Origin: a bacterium UBA3756
Lineage (GTDB): Bacteria; Bacteroidota; Bacteroidia; Bacteroidales; Bacteroidaceae
Length of the DNA stretch: 7,313 bases
Assembly: GCA_002371695.1 (NCBI GenBank)
Contig: DFGG01000084.1
Location: 1-7,313 of the forward strand
Reading direction: 5' to 3'
Shown: piece after piece, positions 1-5,780 of the stretch
Layout of the letters: each line of letters begins with the position of its first letter
Numbering within the stretch: position 1 is the first letter of the stretch
Notes under the pieces: generated by a model
Database searches by the model: none
Told to the model about the DNA's origin: nothing
What the model saw: only the letters and a program-made list of their open reading frames with translations
Made by a program: the position numbers and the translations under genes

Positions 1-144
1 CGGGTGAGCAGCCAGTATGAGATCGATTCGCCCGATCTGGAGACGCGCCTCATGGCTGTCATCGACTATATCAGCGGCATGACTGATGTCTATGCTCTCG
101 ATGTCTACCAAAAGATATGCGGCATCTCCCTACCTATTGTGTAA
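1..144 (+). CDS. dgt: dGTPase-like HD-domain triphosphohydrolase, C-terminal end only
   Basis: The first 47 codons of frame 1 are open and end in TAA at 142-144; the gene begins outside the window. The visible C-terminus contains ISGMTDVYALDVYQKICG, which matches the conserved end of bacterial deoxyguanosinetriphosphate triphosphohydrolases (typically a GMTD-x-YA-x-x-x-Y-x-K/R pattern). Known members of the family hydrolyse dGTP to deoxyguanosine and triphosphate in the cytoplasm with an HD-type metal site; that catalytic domain is not in view. The next gene on the same strand starts only 18 bases after the stop, so read-through transcription into the galactanase is plausible. The assignment rests on this short C-terminal signature; a related HD hydrolase cannot be excluded. 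Confidence 0.8.
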   Translation, partial: RVSSQYEIDSPDLETRLMAVIDYISGMTDVYALDVYQKICGISLPIV

Positions 145-162
145 TATTGATAATCAAAAGAT

Positions 163-1392
163 ATGAAACAGCTACTTACTATTGCCTTGATGAGCATTGC
201 CATGATCACACAGGCACAGGAACCGCTTTACGTGGGCGGCGACATCTCTCTACTGCCGAAATATGAAGAGGCAGGCGTTGTATATAAGGATAAGGAAGGG
301 CAGACCGTCAGCGACGTACTTGCCTTCTTCCGTCAGCAGGGACAGAACGCCATGCGCGTACGCTTGTTCGTCAGCCCCGACGGCAGCGACAAGGCCGTCT
401 GCCAGGACCTCGACTACGTCAAGTCCCTCGGCAAGCGCATCAAGGATGCCGGACTGAAACTGATGCTCGACTTCCATTACAGCGACACCTGGGCCGACCC
501 TGCCAAGCAGTGGACGCCTGCTGCCTGGCAGGACCTGAACAATGACCAGTTGCAGGACAAAATCTACGAATATACCAAGGACTGCCTGCAGCAGATGAAA
601 GCCGCAGGTGCAGAGCCTGACTTCATACAGACAGGCAACGAGATCAGTTACGGTATGTTATGGGGAAAGAGCGGCACCACTGCCAACCGCTGCTACACCA
701 ACTCTTCGGACGCCAACTGGAACCGCTTCCTCAGTTTGCTGAAGAAAGCCGGGCAGGCCTGTCGCGAGGAGTGCCCGCAGGCCAGGATTATCATCCACAG
801 TGAGCGCGTGCCCAAGCCCGACGTGCTCACCGACTTCTTCGACCGCATGAAGGCAGGCGACATCGACTACGACATCATCGGGCTGAGTTACTATCCCGCC
901 TTCCACGGCAACCTGTCCACACTGGAGACTGCCCTCACCGCACTGGAACGGAAGCAGTATGGCAAGGACATGATGATCGTGGAGACAGGCTACAGTTACG
1001 CCTGGGCACTCGGCGGAACAGAATACGACTATACAAAGACCTACCCCTACAGCGAGGAAGGACAGCGGCAGTTCACAGCCGACCTCGTGGCAAAGCTCAA
1101 GAACCATCCGGGCGTGAAGGGCCTCTTTTGGTGGTGGCCGGAGGATAACGGCAACAAACAAGTGACTAACAACTGGTGGAACGCCGCCCTCTACGACCAC
1201 AATTCCGGACAGCCCTACGCCGCTTTCTATGAACTGAGCGCCTTCGCTCAAGGCAGCACTGCCATCACCGCACCTCAGGCCAAGCCCCAGTGCAGTCAGG
1301 GGTGGTACAGCCTGCAGGGCACACCGCTCAGCGGCCAACCTTCGCACCCCGGTGTCTACATCCGTAACGGCCAAGCCGTCATCGTCAGATAG
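163..1392 (+). CDS. secreted arabinogalactan endo-beta-1,4-galactanase (GH53)
   Basis: This 409-residue protein is a complete glycoside hydrolase family 53 enzyme, which cuts internal beta-1,4-galactosyl bonds in type I arabinogalactan and the galactan side chains of pectic rhamnogalacturonan I. Residues 1-18 are a signal peptide, with likely cleavage after TQA; there is no lipobox cysteine, so it is exported but not a lipoprotein. The family signatures follow: YVGGDISLLPKYEEAG (23-38), MRVRLFV (64-70), LDFHYSDTWADP (102-113), TGNEI with the predicted acid/base Glu160, and VETGY with the predicted nucleophile Glu274, then GLFWWWPED (320-328). This is a (beta/alpha)8 barrel of clan GH-A. After the barrel, a short tail (about 380-409) has the pattern WYSLQG...PGVYIRNG...VIVR, seen on many Prevotella secreted proteins and similar to the end of type IX secretion sorting domains. 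The start is the only Met preceding the signal peptide. No SusC/SusD pair is in the window. Confidence 0.95.
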   Translation: MKQLLTIALMSIAMITQAQEPLYVGGDISLLPKYEEAGVVYKDKEGQTVSDVLAFFRQQGQNAMRVRLFVSPDGSDKAVCQDLDYVKSLGKRIKDAGLKLMLDFHYSDTWADPAKQWTPAAWQDLNNDQLQDKIYEYTKDCLQQMKAAGAEPDFIQTGNEISYGMLWGKSGTTANRCYTNSSDANWNRFLSLLKKAGQACREECPQARIIIHSERVPKPDVLTDFFDRMKAGDIDYDIIGLSYYPAFHGNLSTLETALTALERKQYGKDMMIVETGYSYAWALGGTEYDYTKTYPYSEEGQRQFTADLVAKLKNHPGVKGLFWWWPEDNGNKQVTNNWWNAALYDHNSGQPYAAFYELSAFAQGSTAITAPQAKPQCSQGWYSLQGTPLSGQPSHPGVYIRNGQAVIVR

Positions 1393-1399
1393 TTCCTTG

Positions 1400-1415
1400 T
1401 GGTGATAAGTCACCA
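1400..1415. terminator. inverted repeat in the convergent gene gap (possible bidirectional terminator)
   Basis: TGGTGA (1400-1405) and TCACCA (1410-1415) form a perfect 6-bp stem with a 4-base loop, 8 bases after the galactanase stop and 21 bases beyond the stop of the leftward beta-helix gene. The position suits termination of both genes, but the stem is short and no T-run follows on either strand, so a classical intrinsic terminator is not well supported. A second, similar palindrome lies at 1444-1456. Confidence 0.3.
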
Positions 1416-1435
1416 GATAGTACTTGATGCACTAA

Positions 1436-3700
1436 TCAACGATGTGACCAAGTCACGGAGAGGCGGTGGAGCATAGTAGTGCTCTCGCCGCAGGAGCCAG
1501 TGTGCTGGATGGCGATTCCACCAAAAACCGACGGTTTCATCGGGGCTGAAAGATCTACCGTATGAGGAAGCTCACTGCCGGAAGGCTTAGGAGTGGTGGT
1601 TTCCACATGGGCTGTGAGGTACTGGCCAATGGCCTGGAGTGTGATGGTACAACCTGTGCGATAGCAGGTGGACGAGACGGGTTCCGTGATGGGTGTCACT
1701 TTCCCATGGTCGTATTCCACAAGATAGAAGTCTACCGCTTTGGCATGCTTGGTGGTGCGGATGATACGTAGGCCGTAGCCGGTGAGTGTCTCGGGGTCGA
1801 ACTTCAGGCATACGTCCATATATTGTCCCGTGGCTGAGCCGAAGCCCTGGCCTGCCGTCTTGGTGGGATCAACCAGGAGGGCCAGCGTCATGTCGCCGTA
1901 TTCCTTTTCAAGCGGCATGTACATCAGACGTGCCCCGCGCTGAGCCTGCAAAAGTCCATTTCCAACGGCTCCATTGAAGCCTTCACCATATTCCCACATC
2001 GGCTTGCCGCGGTCAAATGACCATGGAAACTCAGCAGTGTCGGCAGGCTTGTAGCCGTCGACAGTCCAGAAGCCCGGCATGATGAGCGGTTGCCAGTCGC
2101 AGGGAAAATCGTGGAAGTCGGTGGTGTACGCATCCCTGGCCGTGTCACTTATTTGGGTAGCAGTGACGGGGCCGTCAGCTCCGACCCAGACGGGTGTCCC
2201 ATAACCGCTCCGTTGATGCTTCGGCCAGATTCTTGCCGTGAGCTGATTGCCGAGGTCGGGTGCAGACAAACGGTAGGTGCGCTCGGGTGCTACGTGGCTT
2301 GTGCTGACAGTGAAATACTGACACTGATTGATGCTCCGCATCCACTCGATGCGCGACTCGTCGCGCCGCCCCTGTAGGTCAAGCTCGTAGTCGAGAGTAG
2401 CGTTACCGGTATTATCAAACATGATGACGGGCTCTCGTGTGAAACAGGGCGGAGGCAAGATTGATGGTTTCACCATGAGATGACAGGCAGCCACGCGACC
2501 GTCGCCGGTATAGGCTTCGATGCAAAAATCGGCGGTTTCATCGGTGTTATTGAGGGGGATGACGGCGACGGTGTCGCCGTTTACTGGACGGAGGGATACG
2601 AAGGATTCGAAGGGGCTGGGGATGCGCCAATGGGCATCGGGGGCGGTGAGCAGGAGGGTATCAGAGCCGGTGAGCAGGGTTGCCTCGTGGCGGCTGATAG
2701 CGAGGTGGGGCGGTAGCATGCCTTTGAAGTCGTTGAGCAGGATGGTGTTCTGAGGATGACGGCTCCCGATGATGTAGGGGTGTCCGTTAAGGGTGAAGTT
2801 CTGCTGGTAGCAGCGGAGCCAGGGCTGTGGATAGGCTGTCCAGCCGATGTAGATGCTGTCGGTGGGGGCATGATAGCGGCAGTCGATGAGTGTCAGCGGC
2901 CCACCCTGTTTGCAGAAGTACATCTCACGGTTGTCACTCTTGACGTTGAAATCGCAGTCGATGAACATGGCCCCGCTTCCGAAAGTACTCCAGAAAGGTT
3001 TCTGGCCGTAGAGGTCGATGTCACAGTGCCGGTAGACGGCGGTGCCGTTCATGGCATCGTCAGTACACTCGAAGTGACAGTCCTCGTAGTAGGAATGCTT
3101 GGCCCCGTTGAGGGGATTCAGGTTCAGACGGCTGACGAAGCGCACTTTTCTGGCCGTCAGGCTCTCACCGTGTACATAGCCTACATGGGCCTGCGTGATG
3201 GCATCGCTGCGTTTCTTCCTTGAAAGTGATGGGTTGTGGGGATAGTCGAGGTCTACATTGCAGTAGTTGCCCATGGTGAGGTTCTCAACGCTCAGCGAGT
3301 CGCACCAGAAGTCGAACATGGTGAAGTTGCCCACTGCTCCCTGCGTCTGTCCGCGCTGTGAGGCCAGCACCACGTCGGCAGGCGTCTCACCCAGACCGAT
3401 GAAATGGAGGTTTTTGGCGCGGATGACGATGCCGAAAGGCTCGCGGCCGTTCTCCCCAATAGCCACCCGTGGTGAGTCGGGATTGTCGATCCAGTAGACG
3501 CCTGGCTCGATGTAGAGCGTACAGCTGTCACCAAGGTGGGCGGCAGCCTCGCGAAAGTCTGAGAATACGTATGGGCTAGCGTTGTCGGCCTGCATAGAGA
3601 GCAGCAGGTGATGGCTGTCGAGCAGGCGCGGTGAAGCTGATGGTTGCGCCAACAGGCTGACACTGGTGAGTGTCAGAAACAGATAACTAGTAAGTCGCAT
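1436..3700 (-). CDS. secreted right-handed beta-helix protein, pectinesterase-like fold, unknown activity
   Basis: This 754-residue protein starts with a signal peptide (about 1-19, ending LLAQ) without a lipobox. Residues about 45-330 look like a right-handed parallel beta-helix: short strands with regularly spaced Cys, Asn and Gly (HFIGLGETPADVVLAS, SVENLTMGNYCNVDL, YYEDCHFECTDDAMNG, AVYRHCDI, GSGAMFIDCDF, PLTLIDCRYH, DSIYIGWTAYPQPW). The order YYEDC...TDD...YRHCDI...FGSGAMFIDC...YIGW...PW parallels carbohydrate esterase family 8 pectin methylesterases (QD, VDFIFG, LGRPW), but the second catalytic Asp and the Arg of LGRPW are not evident. Residues about 340-515 look like one or two Ig-like beta-sandwich regions and about 525-754 like a concanavalin/LamG-type jelly roll. 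It begins 15 bases after the glsB-like stop with no visible promoter of its own, so it is probably the last gene of that operon. Polysaccharide binding or modification, perhaps of pectin, is inferred; other beta-helix families such as GH28 or polysaccharide lyases remain possible. Confidence 0.7.
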   Translation of the reverse strand: MRLTSYLFLTLTSVSLLAQPSASPRLLDSHHLLLSMQADNASPYVFSDFREAAAHLGDSCTLYIEPGVYWIDNPDSPRVAIGENGREPFGIVIRAKNLHFIGLGETPADVVLASQRGQTQGAVGNFTMFDFWCDSLSVENLTMGNYCNVDLDYPHNPSLSRKKRSDAITQAHVGYVHGESLTARKVRFVSRLNLNPLNGAKHSYYEDCHFECTDDAMNGTAVYRHCDIDLYGQKPFWSTFGSGAMFIDCDFNVKSDNREMYFCKQGGPLTLIDCRYHAPTDSIYIGWTAYPQPWLRCYQQNFTLNGHPYIIGSRHPQNTILLNDFKGMLPPHLAISRHEATLLTGSDTLLLTAPDAHWRIPSPFESFVSLRPVNGDTVAVIPLNNTDETADFCIEAYTGDGRVAACHLMVKPSILPPPCFTREPVIMFDNTGNATLDYELDLQGRRDESRIEWMRSINQCQYFTVSTSHVAPERTYRLSAPDLGNQLTARIWPKHQRSGYGTPVWVGADGPVTATQISDTARDAYTTDFHDFPCDWQPLIMPGFWTVDGYKPADTAEFPWSFDRGKPMWEYGEGFNGAVGNGLLQAQRGARLMYMPLEKEYGDMTLALLVDPTKTAGQGFGSATGQYMDVCLKFDPETLTGYGLRIIRTTKHAKAVDFYLVEYDHGKVTPITEPVSSTCYRTGCTITLQAIGQYLTAHVETTTPKPSGSELPHTVDLSAPMKPSVFGGIAIQHTGSCGESTTMLHRLSVTWSHR
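1444..1456. repeat. second palindrome resembling the one at 1400-1415
   Basis: GTGAC (1444-1448) and GTCAC (1452-1456) are inverted around a 3-base loop, within the last codons of the leftward beta-helix gene. The core GTGA-CC-AAGTCAC is nearly the same as GTGA-T-AAGTCAC at 1402-1413, in the same orientation 42 bases away. It could be chance, a stem helping to terminate the galactanase transcript, or a paired protein-binding site. Confidence 0.3.
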
Positions 3701-3715
3701 ATCGTCGTTGGATGG

Positions 3716-4714
3716 TTATTCTTCCGTGCGTTCTTTGTAGATCACCTTGTTGGCTCCGCTGGTAATCTTCAGTGCCTCAGGGTGCTCTTTGATGAAAGAG
3801 TCGATGTGGCGCACGCGCTTGTCTTCCAGTATCTCGTCGACAGCAATCAGTATACCCGTCTCCTCTACGTCGCCAAAGCCATAGTTGATGGCCGTGCCGA
3901 AGAGCTTCATCGTCGGCGAGAGGTTCATATAGGCATTTACCAGTGGGGGTATGTTGTATCCCAGTTTGCGTATCTCGGTATTCAGTATGCGGTAGTCCTT
4001 CCTGAAGTCGCTCTCGCAGAACAGGGCCTCCAGTTCCTTGGGGTCTTCCTCGATTTTCAGCGGTTTCATCGGGATAATCAGGCGTTCCTTATCGTCGAAA
4101 TGTTTCTTCAGGAAATATAGAATCATATCACGTCCCTTGCGGATATAGGAAGGGTACATAGTCATCTTGCCGAAAAAATAACGCACGTTGGGCTTAATTA
4201 CCGTGAGCGCTCCCAGTCCATCCCAAAGATTGTCGAGGGCAAAGAGACTTTTAGCTCCCATACGCGTCGACTGATAGGGCAGCGAGACAAACGAACGTCC
4301 CAGTTCGATGGTCCAGGGTGCATAATCTTTGATGAATTTCTCCGAGAAGTGGAACATATGGCTCGTGGCCAGGATTGGTTGCCCCTCCTGATCATACTCC
4401 CAATCAGTGCCCAACAAATAACGATAGCCTCCTATAATCTCCTCCTGCTCAGGATTCCACACAATCAGTTGCTTATAGCAATTCTCGCAAGTGTCGAACT
4501 CATCGATATCCATCGACTTGCCCGTTCCTCCTCCTGCCTCGCGGAAAGCAATCTCACGCAGCCGACCGATCTCCTTCATCACATTGGGTGCATTATGAGC
4601 CGTGATGACGTAGATCTCATTGTTGCTCTTGTTGGTCATCCTGAGCTGGCGTTCCTCCGTCAACTCACTCTTCAGAATCTTCTTGTCGATGGGCTGAATG
4701 ATTTCTTGTTCCAT
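3716..4714 (-). CDS. glsB: GNAT-fold N-acyltransferase for glycine lipid synthesis (GlsB-like; often annotated as hemolysin)
   Basis: This 332-residue cytoplasmic protein belongs to the OlsB/GlsB group of acyl-ACP-dependent N-acyltransferases. In Bacteroides, GlsB transfers a 3-hydroxy fatty acyl chain to the amino group of glycine, the first step to N-acyloxyacyl glycine membrane lipids. Visible family signatures are IGRLREIAFREAGGGTG (49-65), DIDEFDTCENCYKQLIVW (69-86), EIIGGYRYLLG (92-102) and IELGRSFVSLPYQ (136-148), equivalent to the R-x-x-x-F, DxDxFD, GxYR and ELGRS motifs of OlsB; a longer C-terminal half (about 160-332) is typical of the Bacteroidota proteins. The frame is open up to a Met at 4777, but that start would overlap the upstream gene by 40 bases and add 21 unfamiliar residues, so I chose the Met at 4714 (MEQEIIQP), 23 bases after the glsA-like stop. 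Adjacency to the O-acyltransferase strongly supports the role. Confidence 0.85.
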   Translation of the reverse strand: MEQEIIQPIDKKILKSELTEERQLRMTNKSNNEIYVITAHNAPNVMKEIGRLREIAFREAGGGTGKSMDIDEFDTCENCYKQLIVWNPEQEEIIGGYRYLLGTDWEYDQEGQPILATSHMFHFSEKFIKDYAPWTIELGRSFVSLPYQSTRMGAKSLFALDNLWDGLGALTVIKPNVRYFFGKMTMYPSYIRKGRDMILYFLKKHFDDKERLIIPMKPLKIEEDPKELEALFCESDFRKDYRILNTEIRKLGYNIPPLVNAYMNLSPTMKLFGTAINYGFGDVEETGILIAVDEILEDKRVRHIDSFIKEHPEALKITSGANKVIYKERTEE

Positions 4715-4737
4715 AGTTTTTGCTATTGGTGCTATCG

Positions 4738-5562
4738 TTAAAGAGTATATACTTGTTGTCTGACATATTGTGCCCATTCAATGGGTTTCCTACTCTTGTC
4801 GAAAGTCTGCCAGGGGATGGGTTTACCGATGGCAACACGGAAAGTCTTATGCACGTTTTTGTACATTTCATCGACCAGGAACATCATGGCCAGGTTGAAC
4901 GGCAGGAAGCGGTCGGAGAAATTGGCCAGACGATAGAAGAAGTTGGAGTTCTGACCGCTGAAATGGATAGGCACCACATCGCGCTGATACTCCACACTCT
5001 TGGAGATAAACGTCTTCGACCAAGGGATATCGCTAATGACACCGTCCTTTTTTCGGGAACAGAGTCCGGCAGGGAACATCAACATATGATTTTCACTCTG
5101 GAAGCCAGCCTCTACCATCGCCGGAAAATTGCGTCCCTGACGGCCTGTCTTGTTGATGGGTATCGAGACGGGAACAAGTCCAGGCAGGTTCATCAGCAGG
5201 TCATTGACCAGATAGCGGAATCGGCCGTCATAATGACGACCAATAATTGCTCCGAGTGCCACACCGTCCTCCCCTCCAAGGGGATGATTACTGACGAAAG
5301 TGTAAAAACGTCCGTCATCAGGATCAGGCAGATTCTCCCTGCCCTCAATCTGAAGCGTCATGTCGAGATAGCGCACACACTCCTCAAGCCATTCCACACC
5401 TTTCTTATCGCGGCTCTCCCAAAGGAAGGCATTCACCTGATCTTCATGGACCACCTTCTTGAGCCAACTGACAAGGAAACCCGGCACAAACTTGGCCTTC
5501 GTCCCCATTTTGCCTTTCAATATCTTATCGATATCAATGGTTCTTTCCGTAATCTCAGCCAT
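4738..5562 (-). CDS. glsA: PlsC-family O-acyltransferase for glycine lipid synthesis (GlsA-like)
   Basis: This 274-residue protein is a 1-acyl-glycerol-3-phosphate acyltransferase-type (PlsC/LPLAT) enzyme. In the glycine lipid pathway GlsA adds a second fatty acid to the 3-hydroxyl of N-acyl glycine, giving the diacylated lipid at the inner face of the cytoplasmic membrane. The acyltransferase block I is SNHPLGGEDG (91-100), with the catalytic pair probably His93 and Asp99; the spacing is H-X5-D rather than the usual H-X4-D, as in the HPLGG-type hemolysin-like branch. A later block, FPAGLCSRKKDG (163-174), stands in the place of the EGT motif, and VVPIHFSG (196-203) corresponds to the VPV block. 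It is the first gene of the leftward unit, 23 bases before the glsB-like start, and diverges from mraZ. A general phospholipid acyltransferase is the main alternative. Confidence 0.85.
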   Translation of the reverse strand: MAEITERTIDIDKILKGKMGTKAKFVPGFLVSWLKKVVHEDQVNAFLWESRDKKGVEWLEECVRYLDMTLQIEGRENLPDPDDGRFYTFVSNHPLGGEDGVALGAIIGRHYDGRFRYLVNDLLMNLPGLVPVSIPINKTGRQGRNFPAMVEAGFQSENHMLMFPAGLCSRKKDGVISDIPWSKTFISKSVEYQRDVVPIHFSGQNSNFFYRLANFSDRFLPFNLAMMFLVDEMYKNVHKTFRVAIGKPIPWQTFDKSRKPIEWAQYVRQQVYTL

Positions 5563-5591
5563 TACTCTCTTATCTTTTTGCTAACAAGGTG

Positions 5592-5599
5592 CAAAAATA
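5592..5599 (-). promoter_or_regulatory. candidate -7 promoter element for the glsA-glsB-beta-helix operon
   Basis: Read on the minus strand, TATTTTTG (5599 to 5592) matches the Bacteroidota -7 consensus TAnnTTTG. It is 29 bases upstream of the glsA-like start, predicting a short leader of roughly 20-25 bases. No good TTG -33 element is visible about 20 bases upstream; the AT-rich surroundings make a chance match possible. Confidence 0.5.
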
Positions 5600-5710
5600 G
5601 CACAATTCTTTTAAAAATAAGCGAAAAGTGAAAGATTTTTTTTATTCCCTAACATTTTGCTATCCCCAAACTAGCGATTTTACTAAAATAACGTTAAAAT
5701 AGAAAAACTA

Positions 5711-5741
5711 GTGGAGGAAAATGGTGGAAAGTGGGGGAAAA
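5711..5741 (+). promoter_or_regulatory. three tandem 10-bp repeats, predicted MraZ operator
   Basis: The repeats are TGGAGGAAAA (5712-5721), TGGTGGAAAG (5722-5731) and TGGGGGAAAA (5732-5741), consensus TGGNGGAAAR with a strict 10-bp period, preceded by a G at 5711. MraZ of Escherichia coli is known to bind three TGGG-type repeats separated by 5 bases, which is the same 10-bp spacing, in front of its own gene. The array ends 4 bases before the candidate -7 box of mraZ and occupies the place of the -33 element, so MraZ binding should directly affect polymerase access. Direct MraZ binding is inferred. Confidence 0.8.
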
Positions 5742-5745
5742 TTCC

Positions 5746-5753
5746 TAATTTTG
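5746..5753 (+). promoter_or_regulatory. candidate -7 promoter element for the mraZ-rsmH (dcw) operon
   Basis: TAATTTTG matches the Bacteroidota TAnnTTTG -7 consensus, 27 bases upstream of the mraZ start, so transcription would begin around 5757-5761 with a leader of about 20 bases. No TTG -33 element is seen; the predicted MraZ repeats cover that position. Confidence 0.65.
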
Positions 5754-5780
5754 TAGCCGAACTCATAAAAAGATGAACGC

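Noticed and set aside
658..1413. 251-codon open frame on the minus strand opposite the galactanase
   Set aside because: It is antisense to a clearly recognisable GH53 gene, its translation is Val/Gly/Leu-rich without any domain pattern, and such long antisense frames are common in GC-rich coding DNA.
2756..3223. 155-codon plus-strand frame inside the beta-helix gene
   Set aside because: It is antisense to the beta-helix repeats and is Val/Asp/Gly-rich, the mirror of the repeat codons; it has no independent support.
3716..4714. Hemolysin annotation for the GNAT-type protein
   Set aside because: Homologues are often labelled putative hemolysin, but the OlsB-like motifs and the adjacent PlsC-type gene fit glycine lipid synthesis better, and no toxin feature is visible.
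4715..4777. Longer glsB start at 4777 giving 353 residues
   Set aside because: It would overlap the glsA-like gene by 40 bases and add 21 residues with no family resemblance, while the Met at 4714 sits 23 bases after the glsA stop.
4720..5631. 303-codon open frame on the plus strand opposite the glsA-like gene
   Set aside because: The minus strand encodes recognisable acyltransferase motifs; the plus-strand translation shows no family motif and would have to start inside the glsB-like upstream region and run through the divergent promoter.
5626..5645. T-run near 5635 as an intrinsic terminator
   Set aside because: No GC-rich stem precedes it, and it lies in a divergent promoter region where no gene ends.
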